Below are positions 36,762-45,795 of a stretch of DNA of 64,000 nt, in pieces. How positions within the stretch are numbered: position 1 is the stretch's first letter; each line of letters opens with the position of its first letter. The notes below the pieces were generated by a model that was not told the origin of the DNA, made no database searches, and worked only from the letters and a program-made list of their open reading frames with translations. The stretch is taken from the NCBI RefSeq assembly GCF_003144035.1, contig NZ_QFWT01000006.1, positions 124,001 through 188,000 on the forward strand. The letters run 5' to 3'. The position numbers and the translations under genes were made by a program. This stretch comes from Vibrio albus (GTDB taxonomy: Bacteria > Pseudomonadota > Gammaproteobacteria > Enterobacterales > Vibrionaceae).

Positions 36762-37604
36762 CCGCATTTGTTCGATTAATACCTTAAGCTCAACGCCAGA
36801 AGCGGTGATATCAGAACTGATGGATTTAGAGGCCAGGGTATTCGATTCGCGGTTGAATTCCTGCATCATAAAGTCCAGGCGGCGACCACAGGAGCCACCT
36901 TTGTTCAGAATGTTGGTGGTTTCTTTTACGTGTGAATCCAGACGGTCCAGCTCTTCGGCCACATCTGATTTTTGTGCCAGCAGGATCAACTCCTGTTCTA
37001 CCCGGCCGGGTTCCAGTTCAACCTTGGCATCTTCAAATTTATTAAACAGACGTTCGCGTTGCCATTCCAGAATTTCTGGCATACGGGCTCTGACCTTGAC
37101 GACTTCCTCGGTAATCGAAGAAAGTCGTTGTTCGATCAGGGACTTCATGTTTTCACCTTCACGTCCGCGTGCTTCGATAAAATCAATCAGTGTCTCATCA
37201 AAAGTCATCAGCAGAGCCTGATTGACTAAGTCCATATCCTGTTCCGGGGTTTCCATCACGCCCGGCCACTGCATGACCTGGAAAGGGTTAACCCGGCTGA
37301 GCTCCCCGGTCATATGCATGATCTGATTGGCGGCCTTGATAACCTGATTGGCCAGATCTTTGTTAATGGTCAGCTCACCCTTCGCAGCAGGGTTGGCTTC
37401 AAAACGCAGATGGCACTCTACTTTACCTCTGGCAAGGCGTTGACGGAAACGTTCACGAAGAAGCGGTTCCAGAGAGCGGAACTGCTCCGGCAGGCGGAAA
37501 TAGGTTTCAAGATAGCGCTGATTAACAGAGCGAATTTCCCAGACCGCGCTTCCCCAGTCACCTTTGACTTCTTTACGCGCGTAAGCGGTCATGCTGTAGA
37601 TCAT
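36738..37604 (-). CDS. yicC: YicC family endoribonuclease
   Basis: YicC proteins are RNA-binding factors; E. coli YicC is reported as an endoribonuclease that promotes loss of the RyhB small RNA. The 288-residue protein starts MIYSMTAYARKEVKGDWGSA and ends with the conserved SKSISSDITASGVELKVLIE and QMREQIQNIE. It lies divergent from rph. Its normal downstream neighbour gmk is displaced by the satellite. ryhB itself is present in this window. Confidence 0.95.
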   Translation of the reverse strand: MIYSMTAYARKEVKGDWGSAVWEIRSVNQRYLETYFRLPEQFRSLEPLLRERFRQRLARGKVECHLRFEANPAAKGELTINKDLANQVIKAANQIMHMTGELSRVNPFQVMQWPGVMETPEQDMDLVNQALLMTFDETLIDFIEARGREGENMKSLIEQRLSSITEEVVKVRARMPEILEWQRERLFNKFEDAKVELEPGRVEQELILLAQKSDVAEELDRLDSHVKETTNILNKGGSCGRRLDFMMQEFNRESNTLASKSISSDITASGVELKVLIEQMREQIQNIE

Positions 37605-37776
37605 TCGAAATACCTTCTATCACATGTGTGAAAACATTATGTATTTCTTAATGCTAACACACTCATGCTAAAACGCTTGTTCCGAAAACAAGTTTTCCCG
37701 TGTTGCCTCTCGCCCCTAACCCCGTATTCGGCTATAATCCCCGCCCAATTCTATTCCCATTTTCAGGTGAGATTTC

Positions 37777-38493
37777 ATGCGACCAAATGACAGAAAGCAG
37801 GAACAAGTTCGTCCAATCAAGATTACTCGTAACTACACAGCGTATGCTGAAGGTTCTGTGCTGGTAGAGTTTGGTGACACCAAAGTCCTTTGTAACGCGA
37901 GTGTGGAAGAGAATGTTCCCCGCTGGCTGAAAGGAAAGGGGAAAGGCTGGGTGACGGCTGAATATGGCATGCTGCCACGTGCGACACATTCCCGCACCCG
38001 TCGTGAAGCGGCGAGTGGTAAACAGGGTGGTCGTACCATGGAAATTCAGCGTCTTATCGCCCGTAGCCTGCGTGCCGTGGTCGATCTGGAAGCCATGGGT
38101 GAAATGATGGTGACGGTTGACTGTGATGTGATCCAGGCTGACGGCGGTACTCGTACCGCTTCTATTTCAGGTGCCAGTGTGGCCATGGCGGATGCGTTTG
38201 ATTACCTGGTTAAAGAAGGCAAGCTAAAGTCCAACCCAATGAAGGGCCATGTTGCGGCTGTATCCGTGGGTATTGTGGATAATGAAGCCCGCTGTGATCT
38301 GGAATATGTGGAAGACTCTGCAGCAGATACTGATATGAATGTCGTGATGACGGAAGATGGCCGTATGATCGAGATTCAGGGAACCGCTGAGGGTGAACCT
38401 TTCTCCCATGAAGAATTGATGGATTTGCTGGCTCTGGCGAAGCAGGGTATTGCAGATATTGTTAAGGCTCAGAAAGCGGCCTTAGCCGACTAG
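37777..38493 (+). CDS. rph: Ribonuclease PH
   Basis: RNase PH trims the 3' ends of tRNA precursors by phosphorolysis. The 238-residue protein starts [20 protein letters not shown] and has the RNase PH signatures [19 protein letters not shown] and TRTASISGA. It appears full length, unlike the frameshifted rph of E. coli K-12, so pyrE control through translation of its end should be intact. Confidence 0.96.
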   Translation: MRPNDRKQEQVRPIKITRNYTAYAEGSVLVEFGDTKVLCNASVEENVPRWLKGKGKGWVTAEYGMLPRATHSRTRREAASGKQGGRTMEIQRLIARSLRAVVDLEAMGEMMVTVDCDVIQADGGTRTASISGASVAMADAFDYLVKEGKLKSNPMKGHVAAVSVGIVDNEARCDLEYVEDSAADTDMNVVMTEDGRMIEIQGTAEGEPFSHEELMDLLALAKQGIADIVKAQKAALAD

Positions 38494-38503
38494 TTTTTAT
38501 TAA

Positions 38504-38530
38504 TGGCTCCTGTAAAGGGGCTATTTTTTT
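38504..38530 (+). promoter_or_regulatory. pyrE attenuator
   Basis: TGGCTCC and GGGGCTA form a stem followed by seven T, 11 bp after the rph stop and just before pyrE. In E. coli the rph-pyrE gap holds a UTP-sensitive attenuator of this type, relieved when ribosomes follow polymerase closely. Confidence 0.8.
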
Positions 38531-38557
38531 GTATGTAAAATGGATGAGAGACAAGAG

Positions 38558-39199
38558 ATGAAAGCATACCAGCGTGAGTTTATTGAGTTTGCCTTAGAAA
38601 AAGAGGTGCTGAAGTTTGGTGAGTTTACTTTGAAATCAGGCCGAAAGAGCCCTTACTTCTTTAATGCTGGTTTGTTCAATACCGGCCGTGATCTGGCTCG
38701 TCTGGGTCGTTTTTATGCGGCTGCTCTGGTAGATTCCGGCATTGATTATGATGTGCTGTTTGGCCCTGCGTACAAGGGGATTCCAATTGCAACGACCACC
38801 GCTGTCGCTCTGGCGGATCACCATGATGTGGATACCCCATACTGTTTTAACCGTAAGGAAGCCAAAGACCACGGTGAAGGTGGAAATCTGGTGGGGAGTG
38901 CGCTGGAAGGCCGTATCATGCTGGTGGATGATGTTATTACCGCTGGTACTGCAATCCGTGAGTCCATGGAAATCATCAAAGCAAATGGTGCTGACCTGGC
39001 AGGTGTGCTGGTGGCTATCGACCGTCAGGAAAAAGGCAAGGGTGAGTTGTCTGCGATTCAGGAAGTGGAGCGCGACTTCGGCTGTTCAGTCGTGTCTATC
39101 GTAAGCCTGAGCGATCTGATTACTTATCTGGAAGAGAAAGGTGACAACCAGGAACAACTGGAAGCGGTAAAAGCGTATCGGGCTGAGTTCGGGGTTTAA
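38558..39199 (+). CDS. pyrE: Orotate phosphoribosyltransferase
   Basis: PyrE joins orotate to PRPP to make OMP in pyrimidine synthesis. The start at 38558 ([20 protein letters not shown]) gives 213 residues, the normal length. The PRPP motif [13 protein letters not shown] is at about 118-130, and [13 protein letters not shown] binds orotate. It is downstream of the attenuator in the rph-pyrE operon. Confidence 0.96.
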   Translation: MKAYQREFIEFALEKEVLKFGEFTLKSGRKSPYFFNAGLFNTGRDLARLGRFYAAALVDSGIDYDVLFGPAYKGIPIATTTAVALADHHDVDTPYCFNRKEAKDHGEGGNLVGSALEGRIMLVDDVITAGTAIRESMEIIKANGADLAGVLVAIDRQEKGKGELSAIQEVERDFGCSVVSIVSLSDLITYLEEKGDNQEQLEAVKAYRAEFGV

Positions 39200-39235
39200 A
39201 CTCTTCGGATATTTTAAATCTGTTCTGATATAAAA

Positions 39236-39266
39236 GAATACAGATAGCCACTGGTTATCTGTATTC
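39236..39266. terminator. Bidirectional terminator after pyrE
   Basis: GAATACAGATA and TATCTGTATTC form an 11-bp stem between pyrE and the convergent acyltransferase gene, followed by TTGGTATTGTATTTT. Confidence 0.8.
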
Positions 39267-39279
39267 TTGGTATTGTATT

Positions 39280-40227
39280 TTACTGCTTATACCGACTTCC
39301 CATCGGTATTGATGGATCTTCCATTGTTTTAAACCGTTTATGCAGCCACATCCATTGTTCCGGCGCTCTTAGAATCACTTGTTCCATCTGCTTGTTCATA
39401 AAGGCTGCCGCCGCTTTTTCATCTTTCTGAGGGTAGTCTGGCTGAATATCTTCACTGACGATTAACTCGTATTTTCCCTGTGCATTTCTGAAGCTGGAGC
39501 CGGTCACCATTGCGGATTTACTGGTGTAAGCCAGAATACTGGTACCTGTCGTTGTGCAGGCATCTTTTACCGCGAAAAAGGGCACAAAGACGGATTTTCG
39601 ACGACCATAATCCTGATCAGGCAGATACCAGAGCCGGTTTCCTCGTCTCAGTACCCGGATCATGCCTTTCAGGTCTTTTCTGTCGATAAGCTGATTGCCG
39701 GTTCTGGTACGCCCCCAGTGTTGGATAAAGTTGTAAGCTGGGTTGTTATGCGGGCGGTAGATGCCATATCCTGGCTTACCGACGACCGTAAAAGCGCGGG
39801 CGGTAATTTCCAGATTCAGGGCATGGACGCAACACAGCAGCACCCCTTTTCCCTGCTCTTCAAGGGATTCCAGTTGGGATGTGTCATGAGAAATGATCAG
39901 TCTTCTAAAACGCCAGTCTGGCCAGAACCAGGCAATAGCGGTTTCGATAAGTGCCAGCCCGGTATTTTTGAAATTCTCCGTTGTCAGAGTTTCAATTTCT
40001 TGTTCTGTCTTCTCCGGAAAGGCAAGCTCAAGATTACGCCGGGTAATATGAGCTCGTTTTTTCCCGAATTTCATTCCTAATATGCCGAGTCCTCTCCCTG
40101 TTTTATAAAGCAGAGAATAAGGAAAAAGATTGACGAGCAGAGCTAACAGGCCAAATCCAAACCAGACAGGCCAGTATTTCGGAGTCAGTAAAGAGGTCGA
40201 AAATTCAGGGGCGTTGTAATTACTCAT
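39280..40227 (-). CDS. Lipid A secondary acyltransferase (LpxL/LpxM/LpxN family)
   Basis: The 315-residue inner-membrane protein adds a secondary acyl chain to Kdo2-lipid A. It has an N-terminal membrane helix (about 20-40) and the catalytic HX4E motif as HALNLE (about 133-138), plus the conserved WYLPDQDYG and QWMWLHKRFKT. In V. cholerae this slot holds lpxL and its paralogue lpxN; which one this is cannot be decided here. It follows slmA on the same strand. Confidence 0.88.
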   Translation of the reverse strand: MSNYNAPEFSTSLLTPKYWPVWFGFGLLALLVNLFPYSLLYKTGRGLGILGMKFGKKRAHITRRNLELAFPEKTEQEIETLTTENFKNTGLALIETAIAWFWPDWRFRRLIISHDTSQLESLEEQGKGVLLCCVHALNLEITARAFTVVGKPGYGIYRPHNNPAYNFIQHWGRTRTGNQLIDRKDLKGMIRVLRRGNRLWYLPDQDYGRRKSVFVPFFAVKDACTTTGTSILAYTSKSAMVTGSSFRNAQGKYELIVSEDIQPDYPQKDEKAAAAFMNKQMEQVILRAPEQWMWLHKRFKTMEDPSIPMGSRYKQ

Positions 40228-40262
40228 TATTATCTCAGGATTCTTTTACAGGAGCGCTGTCA

Positions 40263-40853
40263 TTACTGTATCTGCGCGCTCAGCAGTGCCCAGTATTCTT
40301 CAAAGTTTTCGGTTGGACGATATTTAAAATCGGAACGGACAAACCGGTTCAGGCTGCCTTCTACCTGCCCGAGAAGCTGGGCGGCGAGAATTTTTTCATC
40401 CACAGGAAAGGATTTTCCTTCACGAAGCTTACGTTCTCTCAGGACCTGACGGAGTTGAGTTTCGATGCGCTCGAATAATTGGTTAATACGGTCACGCAGG
40501 CGCTCATTTTCAAACATCAGGGCATGACCCGACAGGATTCGGGTTAAACCGGGGTTTCTTTCTGAGAAGGCGAGAATAAGTTGCAGGACTAAACGGATAC
40601 GCTGCAGGGTATCTTTTTCATCATCCAGAATAAGGTTGATGCGAGACATAATCGCTTCTTCAATAAACTCGATTAAGCCTTCAAACATACGAGCCTTGCT
40701 GGGGAAGTGCCGATATAAAGCCGCTTCTGAAACACCCACCTGCTTGGCCAGTTTAGCTGTAGTGATACGTGAAGCCCCTTCGTTAGACTCCAGCATATGA
40801 GCAAGGGCCTGTAGTATTTCTTCACGACGATTGGATTTTTTTGTACCCGCCAT
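40263..40853 (-). CDS. slmA: Nucleoid occlusion factor SlmA
   Basis: SlmA is a TetR-family protein that binds DNA sites spread over the chromosome and breaks FtsZ polymers near the nucleoid. The start at 40853 ([20 protein letters not shown]) gives 196 residues, the usual size; an upstream start at 40874 is less likely. The helix-turn-helix is [20 protein letters not shown] (about 32-51). It is transcribed downstream of dut. Confidence 0.95.
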   Translation of the reverse strand: MAGTKKSNRREEILQALAHMLESNEGASRITTAKLAKQVGVSEAALYRHFPSKARMFEGLIEFIEEAIMSRINLILDDEKDTLQRIRLVLQLILAFSERNPGLTRILSGHALMFENERLRDRINQLFERIETQLRQVLRERKLREGKSFPVDEKILAAQLLGQVEGSLNRFVRSDFKYRPTENFEEYWALLSAQIQ

Positions 40854-40982
40854 AGTTCCGATTCCTTTAGACAACCTGTGGTTTATAATTTTTGTTCTAA
40901 CTGCGGGAGTGCTCTGCCGGTTATTGACTGTAGAATAATGGGTTATAGAGCAAGGTATGACAGAGCACCCGAGGAGGTAATG

Positions 40983-41438
40983 TTACTGTTTACCTGAGTG
41001 ACCAAAGCCACCCTCACCACGTTTTGTGGCTTCAAAATCTTCAACAATGCTGAATTCAGCCTGTACAACGGGAACAAATACCAGTTGAGCGATCCGGTCT
41101 CCCGGCTCAATAGTAAAAGCATCCTGACCACGGTTCCATACAGAAACCATCAACTGGCCCTGGTAATCAGAGTCAATCAGACCAACCAGGTTCCCCAGTA
41201 CGATGCCGTGCTTATGTCCCAGCCCGGAGCGAGGCAGAATGGTGGCTGCCAGTTTTCGGTCAGCAATATGGATAGCAAGGCCGGTCGGGATCAGATGAGT
41301 CTGCCCAGGCTCTACGGTTAATGCATCATCAAGACAGGCGCGCAGATCCAGTCCCGCAGACCCTTCTGTTGCGTATGCAGGAAGGGGAAATTCGTTACCG
41401 ATACGCTCGTCTAAAATTTTTAAGTCAATTTGTTTCAT
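40983..41438 (-). CDS. dut: dUTP diphosphatase
   Basis: Dut hydrolyses dUTP so that uracil stays out of DNA and supplies dUMP. The 151-residue trimeric-type protein has the five motifs: [10 protein letters not shown] (I), [11 protein letters not shown] (II), [10 protein letters not shown] (III), [12 protein letters not shown] (IV), and the C-terminal [10 protein letters not shown] (V). It lies between coaBC and slmA on the same strand, a conserved order. Confidence 0.97.
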   Translation of the reverse strand: MKQIDLKILDERIGNEFPLPAYATEGSAGLDLRACLDDALTVEPGQTHLIPTGLAIHIADRKLAATILPRSGLGHKHGIVLGNLVGLIDSDYQGQLMVSVWNRGQDAFTIEPGDRIAQLVFVPVVQAEFSIVEDFEATKRGEGGFGHSGKQ

Positions 41439-41478
41439 GAGTTTTATTAATTTAGCTGTTGTTGAAAATAGTTAAGTC

Positions 41479-41502
41479 GATCCCTGCCTTCGCAGGGATG
41501 AC
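41479..41502. repeat. REP-like palindromic element
   Basis: TCCCTGC-CTTC-GCAGGGA (41481-41498) followed by TGACG is a short palindromic unit of the kind dispersed between genes in Vibrionaceae and other bacteria. It stands in the dut-coaBC gap. A search for other copies would confirm it. Confidence 0.6.
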
Positions 41503-41525
41503 GATGTTTTCTGTACCCTGTATTC

Positions 41526-41574
41526 TCTCTAGTCTCTAGTCTCTAGTCTCTAGTCTCTAGTCTCTAGTCTCTAG
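41526..41574. repeat. Heptamer tandem repeat (TCTCTAG)x7 at the coaBC 3' end
   Basis: Seven perfect copies of TCTCTAG are followed by a partial TCTCTC to 41580. The coaBC stop codon (41557-41559) lies inside the array. Confidence 0.95.
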
Positions 41575-42780
41575 TCTCTCGCTCACTGCTACCAGAATTT
41601 CCCGGCTTAACGCCAGCTTACTGTCCAGAGGCAGGTTCTTTTTACCGTCTCTCCAGTAAAGAGTCAGAGCATTGTCGTCGCTGTTAAAACCTTGTCCGCC
41701 TACGGAAACATCGTTCGCGCAGATCATATCCAGATTTTTACGTTCCAGTTTGCTGAGCGCGTATTGTTCTACATTCTGGGTCTCAGCCGCAAACCCTACC
41801 GTAAATGGCCGGTCGGTTTTGAGAGCTGAAACCGATGCAATGATATCCGGGTTTTTCACCATGGTGATAGTGAGGGTGTCACTGTCATCGGCTTTTTTCA
41901 TCTTTTGCTCAGACACCATTTCCGGACGGTAATCCGCAACAGCGGCACAGCCGATAAAGATATCCGCATCTGTGGTTCGCGACATCACTTCCTGATGCAT
42001 CTGCTGAGCGGTGTCGACATTGATGATGGAGACACCTGCAGGCGCTTCAATGGCGACCGGACCGCTGACAAGGGTGACATTCGCCCCCATCTCGGCAGCA
42101 GTTTGCGCTAGTGCATAGCCCATTTTTCCTGAACTATGGTTTGTGATGTAACGTACCGGATCCAGTGCTTCTCTGGTTGGGCCTGCCGTAAGAAGTAAGG
42201 ACTTACCTTTTAATAAGTCAGAAGTGGCTTCTGGCTGGAAAAATGCTTCGCAGCGCTCAACTAAATCCATTGGCTGCAGCATGCGGCCGGGGCCGACATC
42301 ACCACAGGCCTGTTCTCCGGCATCGGGCCCCCAGATATGCATGCCTCGTCGGCTCAGTGTGGCGATATTTTCCTGAGTCGCAATATTCTGGTACATCTGT
42401 TGGTTCATGGCCGGAGCCACAACCACTGGGGCATCGGTTGCCAGAACGGCTGTTGATACCAGATCGTTCCCCATGCCGGCAGCAACGCGAGCAATAAGAT
42501 CTGCTGTGGCCGGAGCCAGAAGCACCATGTCTGCCCATTTGGCCAGTTCAATATGGCTCATTGAGGCTTCGGCCCTAGGGTCGAGCAGGCTTTCCGCAAC
42601 CGGGTGGCCGGATATGGCCTGCATGGTCAGCGGAGTAATAAATTCTTTGGCTGCTTCGGTCATCACAATGTGTACCTCAGCACCTCGTTCCATAAGGCGT
42701 CTGGTGAGCTCCGCACACTTATAAGCGGCGATGCCACCACTGATCCCAAGAAGGATATTCTTTCCTGTCAGAGTTTGCAT
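41557..42780 (-). CDS. coaBC: Bifunctional phosphopantothenoylcysteine decarboxylase/phosphopantothenate-cysteine ligase
   Basis: CoaBC carries two steps of coenzyme A synthesis. The start at 42780 ([20 protein letters not shown]) follows GGAG by 8 nt and gives 407 residues. The N-terminal FMN decarboxylase has the active His in [11 protein letters not shown] and PAMNQQMY; the C-terminal ligase has [20 protein letters not shown] and KMKKADDS. The last residues (ERLETRD) and stop are read from the heptamer repeat, so repeat number can change the C-terminus. Confidence 0.95.
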   Translation of the reverse strand: MQTLTGKNILLGISGGIAAYKCAELTRRLMERGAEVHIVMTEAAKEFITPLTMQAISGHPVAESLLDPRAEASMSHIELAKWADMVLLAPATADLIARVAAGMGNDLVSTAVLATDAPVVVAPAMNQQMYQNIATQENIATLSRRGMHIWGPDAGEQACGDVGPGRMLQPMDLVERCEAFFQPEATSDLLKGKSLLLTAGPTREALDPVRYITNHSSGKMGYALAQTAAEMGANVTLVSGPVAIEAPAGVSIINVDTAQQMHQEVMSRTTDADIFIGCAAVADYRPEMVSEQKMKKADDSDTLTITMVKNPDIIASVSALKTDRPFTVGFAAETQNVEQYALSKLERKNLDMICANDVSVGGQGFNSDDNALTLYWRDGKKNLPLDSKLALSREILVAVSERLETRD

Positions 42781-42995
42781 TGTCTGGTTCTCCAAAATTT
42801 CTGTGCAAACTTTACCACATTTTTTAGCGTGAATAATACAGGGATAAGTAAGTGGTCACTTGCACAGTGAAAAGATACACAGCGGATAATAGGGCTGTCA
42901 TAACCTGAAATGTCTCCAGAAATGAAACATCAGAGTTGATTACTCTTCCGGCAGGCCTTTTATTGGCGAAAAGGATTGGAAAAACAGGAGTGTCT

Positions 42996-43670
42996 ATGAC
43001 CATCAAATCTCTTCCTCTGGAATCACAGCCAAGAGAAAAGTTACTCAGCCGTGGTGCTCAATCACTGTCCGATGCGGAGCTTCTCGCTATTTTTCTGCGT
43101 ACCGGCATTAGGGGTATGAATGTGATAGAACTGGCTGATTATCTGCTGACGGACTTTGGCTCTCTGAGAAAGCTGTTTAGCTGCAGTAAAGAAGATTTCT
43201 GCAAGCATAAGGGGCTGGGGGAGGCGAAATATGTACAGTTGCAGGCGGTCGTGGAGATGACACAACGTTATCTTGGCGAAACGTTAAAAAAGGAAGGGGC
43301 GCTGACCAGTCCGCAGCATACGCAGATGTATCTCTCTAGCATGTTGAGGGACAGGCATCGGGAGGCGTTTTACGTTCTGTTTCTGGATAATCAGCACCGT
43401 GTGATCGGTGATGAAGTGATGTTTGAAGGCACTATTGATGCCGCCAGTGTTTATCCGAGAGAAGTGCTGAAGCGGGCTTTGGAGCATAATGCTGCTGCCG
43501 TTATTCTGGCACATAATCACCCTTCGGGGGTAGCCGAACCCAGTCAGTCTGACCGAAGGATTACGGACCGAATATCGGATGTGCTCGCTCTGGTGGATAT
43601 CCGTGTTTTGGACCATTTTGTTATTGGTGACGGTGAGGTTATCTCCTTTGCCGAAAGAGGCTGGATATAA
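42996..43670 (+). CDS. radC: RadC family protein (UPF0758)
   Basis: RadC is a JAB-domain protein of uncertain role; a DNA repair role has been questioned. The start at 42996 ([20 protein letters not shown]) follows AGGAG by 5 nt and gives 224 residues. A helix-hairpin-helix-like N-terminus (about 55-75) leads to the JAB metallohydrolase motif with HNHPSG (about 170-175) and Asp in SQSDRRIT. It is divergent from coaBC. Confidence 0.93.
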   Translation: MTIKSLPLESQPREKLLSRGAQSLSDAELLAIFLRTGIRGMNVIELADYLLTDFGSLRKLFSCSKEDFCKHKGLGEAKYVQLQAVVEMTQRYLGETLKKEGALTSPQHTQMYLSSMLRDRHREAFYVLFLDNQHRVIGDEVMFEGTIDAASVYPREVLKRALEHNAAAVILAHNHPSGVAEPSQSDRRITDRISDVLALVDIRVLDHFVIGDGEVISFAERGWI

Positions 43671-43684
43671 ATCGCATTTTTTTG

Positions 43685-43821
43685 TTGTGAGCTGTGTAAA
43701 TTCTGGTATGATCCGCGCACTATTTTTGAACACAATTCAGCTTTATACTCAAAAAAGATCTGCAAATCTTGTAAAAAGGATCTGTTCGGGTCTTGAGCAA
43801 TGCATATCAAGTTAGTATAAT
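43685..43821 (+). promoter_or_regulatory. Two promoters for rpmBG
   Basis: P1: TTGTGA (43685-43690), 16 bp, extended -10 TGGTATGAT (TATGAT 43707-43712). P2: TTGAGC (43793-43798), 17 bp, perfect TATAAT (43816-43821) followed by GCGCGACC, a GC-rich discriminator typical of stringently controlled promoters. Confidence 0.75.
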
Positions 43822-43866
43822 GCGCGACCTTTGATAGCCTTGTGTGGATTTTCCATAGCGGTTTTT

Positions 43867-43896
43867 ACCTCCGTTCTTTTCGAACAATAAGGAGGT
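43867..43896 (+). promoter_or_regulatory. rpmB leader hairpin
   Basis: ACCTCC (43867-43872) pairs with GGAGGT (43891-43896) around an inner GTTC/GAAC stem. The GGAGGT has full match to a ribosome site yet lies 48 bp before the rpmB ATG, with no reading frame of note after it. A regulatory leader is possible. Confidence 0.45.
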
Positions 43897-43944
43897 CAGC
43901 CAGCAAGGTTGATATCGAGCTGAAACGATTTGGAGAAGACATTC

Positions 43945-44181
43945 ATGTCCCGAGTATGCCAAGTAACTGGTAAGCGTCCAGTAACGGGTAACAACCGTTC
44001 ACACGCACGAAATGCTACTAAGCGTCGTTTTCTGCCGAACCTACAAACTCATCGTTTCTGGGTAGAGAGCGAAAAACGTTTTGTTAAACTACGTCTATCT
44101 GCTAAAGGCATGCGTATCATCGATAAGAAAGGCATTGATGCTGTTCTTGTTGATATCCGTGCACGTGGCGAGAACGTATAA
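43945..44181 (+). CDS. rpmB: 50S ribosomal protein L28
   Basis: The start at 43945 ([20 protein letters not shown]) gives the standard 78 residues; a longer frame from 43930 adds MEKTF and is not conserved. GGAG lies nearby. It contains the typical [20 protein letters not shown]. rpmG follows after 13 nt in the conserved rpmBG operon. Confidence 0.97.
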   Translation: MSRVCQVTGKRPVTGNNRSHARNATKRRFLPNLQTHRFWVESEKRFVKLRLSAKGMRIIDKKGIDAVLVDIRARGENV

Positions 44182-44194
44182 GAGGAATTGAGCA

Positions 44195-44362
44195 ATGGCT
44201 AAAGGCATTCGTGAGAAAATTCGTCTAGTATCTTCTGCTGGTACTGGTCACTTCTACACTACTGACAAGAACAAGCGTAACATGCCAGGCAAATTTGAGA
44301 TCAAGAAATTTGATCCAGTAGTTCGCCAGCATGTTGTGTATAAAGAAGCAAAAATCAAGTAA
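44195..44362 (+). CDS. rpmG: 50S ribosomal protein L33
   Basis: A 55-residue frame begins [20 protein letters not shown] and ends YKEAKIK, the L33 sequence and length. AGAGGAA stands 8 nt before the ATG. No zinc-binding CxxC pairs are present, so this is the zinc-free L33 form. Confidence 0.97.
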   Translation: MAKGIREKIRLVSSAGTGHFYTTDKNKRNMPGKFEIKKFDPVVRQHVVYKEAKIK

Positions 44363-44388
44363 TTGATTGTTAGCTTTTAGAACAGCGA

Positions 44389-44417
44389 AAACCCGGCTTA
44401 TAGCCGGGTTTTTTTTT
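44389..44417 (+). terminator. rpmBG terminator
   Basis: AACCCGGCT and AGCCGGGTT form a 9-bp stem followed by eight T, 27 bp after rpmG. Confidence 0.95.
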
Positions 44418-44472
44418 GACTTATATTTTGTCCTGCTAAATACTAAGAATTCTTATTCTTAGGTGACCTGTA

Positions 44473-44937
44473 ATGAAACTATCCCGCCGTGGTTGGAATA
44501 ACCTGCTGATCTTTGCCCTGATTATTTTTATGGTCGTTCTGAATCTGCCCAATGTGCTTAAATCTCGTTTGCAAGAGCAGGGGCCCGCTTATCCTTATCT
44601 GTTAAATCCTGATGCCACTGTTGAGCAGCTACATTTCTCCCGGTTGTCTTTAGAGCGACAGGGTGAAACCTGGGTGATGAATCAGGAAAGCACGATATCT
44701 GCAGCGGATCTGGCTTCGCGGTGGATATCTCTGGCTGGAACTGAGGTGGATGAAGATACTTTTTCTCAGCTTAAAGGTTCTCTTTCCAGCCCGGAGACAA
44801 TAGAAGTGTGGTATCTGGATCAGGAAGAGCCGCAGAGGGTGACTTATTATCAGACTCCTAAATTCTGGTTGTTAAAGAACTGGCAGAACAAATGGATAGC
44901 GGTGTCCGTTGAAGATAGTTACCTGTTTCCTTTTTAA
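44473..44937 (+). CDS. Conserved membrane-anchored hypothetical protein
   Basis: The 154-residue protein has an N-terminal membrane helix (about 9-27, NNLLIFALIIFMVVLNLPNV) after a positive MKLSRRG, and a soluble domain likely in the periplasm. It is a Vibrio gene of unknown function regularly found between rpmG and mutM. It probably shares a transcript with mutM, whose start is 16 nt after its stop. Confidence 0.75.
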   Translation: MKLSRRGWNNLLIFALIIFMVVLNLPNVLKSRLQEQGPAYPYLLNPDATVEQLHFSRLSLERQGETWVMNQESTISAADLASRWISLAGTEVDEDTFSQLKGSLSSPETIEVWYLDQEEPQRVTYYQTPKFWLLKNWQNKWIAVSVEDSYLFPF

Positions 44938-44953
44938 GTCGTAAGGAGTCGTT

Positions 44954-45763
44954 ATGCCCGAGTTACCTGAAGTTGAAGTCAGCCGGATGGGTATTGAGCC
45001 TCACCTGCTGAATCAAACGATTCAGGCTATCGTTATCCGCCAGCCGAAGCTACGTTGGATGGTCTCTGAGGAGCTTAACCATCTGCAGGGTCAGGTCATT
45101 AAGGCGGTAAGGCGACGAGCGAAGTATCTGTTGCTGGAAACAGAGCAGGGGACGGTTATCGTTCATCTTGGTATGTCGGGTTCTCTTCGGGTACTGAATT
45201 CTGATCATCCTCACGGTAAACATGATCATATTGATCTGATTCTGGCGAATGGTAAACGGCTGCGTTATAACGATCCCCGCCGTTTCGGCGCATGGCTGTG
45301 GCAGGAGAAAGGCTCGATACATGAGTTGTTGGGGCACTTAGGGCCCGAGCCCCTGCAAGCCGAGTTTTCTGCGAGCTATATGCAGGAGAAAGCCAAAGGT
45401 AAGCGGGTGGCTATCAAACCGTTCATTATGGACAACAAAGTGGTGGTCGGCGTGGGTAATATTTACGCAAATGAATCTTTGTTTAGCTCTGCTATTCTCC
45501 CGACTACGCCAGCCGGAAAACTGACGTCAATACAGTGGGTAACACTGGTGGCAGCGATCAAAGCCGTTCTGGCCGATGCGATAAAACAGGGCGGGACGAC
45601 CCTGCAGGACTTTTCCCAGGCAGATGGCAAACCGGGTTATTTTGCGCTCAAGCTTCAGGTGTATGGAAAAGCTGGCGAGCCCTGTCCTGTCTGTGGTGAT
45701 ATTATCCAGCAACAAAAAATAGGCCAGAGAAACAGTTATTTTTGTCCAACCTGCCAGCACTAG
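44954..45763 (+). CDS. mutM: Formamidopyrimidine-DNA glycosylase
   Basis: MutM excises 8-oxoguanine and other damaged purines. The 269-residue protein has the N-terminal catalytic PELPEVE (Pro2, Glu3), the helix-two-turn-helix around [11 protein letters not shown], Lys in [10 protein letters not shown], and a C-terminal zinc finger CPVCGD...CPTC. Its place before coaD is usual in Vibrio. Confidence 0.97.
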   Translation: MPELPEVEVSRMGIEPHLLNQTIQAIVIRQPKLRWMVSEELNHLQGQVIKAVRRRAKYLLLETEQGTVIVHLGMSGSLRVLNSDHPHGKHDHIDLILANGKRLRYNDPRRFGAWLWQEKGSIHELLGHLGPEPLQAEFSASYMQEKAKGKRVAIKPFIMDNKVVVGVGNIYANESLFSSAILPTTPAGKLTSIQWVTLVAAIKAVLADAIKQGGTTLQDFSQADGKPGYFALKLQVYGKAGEPCPVCGDIIQQQKIGQRNSYFCPTCQH

Positions 45764-45795
45764 TTATTTTATTAATGTAGACGTACTTAATCACT

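Noticed and set aside
41526..41574. Heptamer array as CRISPR or tRNA remnant
   Set aside because: It is a simple 7-bp tandem repeat without spacers or cloverleaf.
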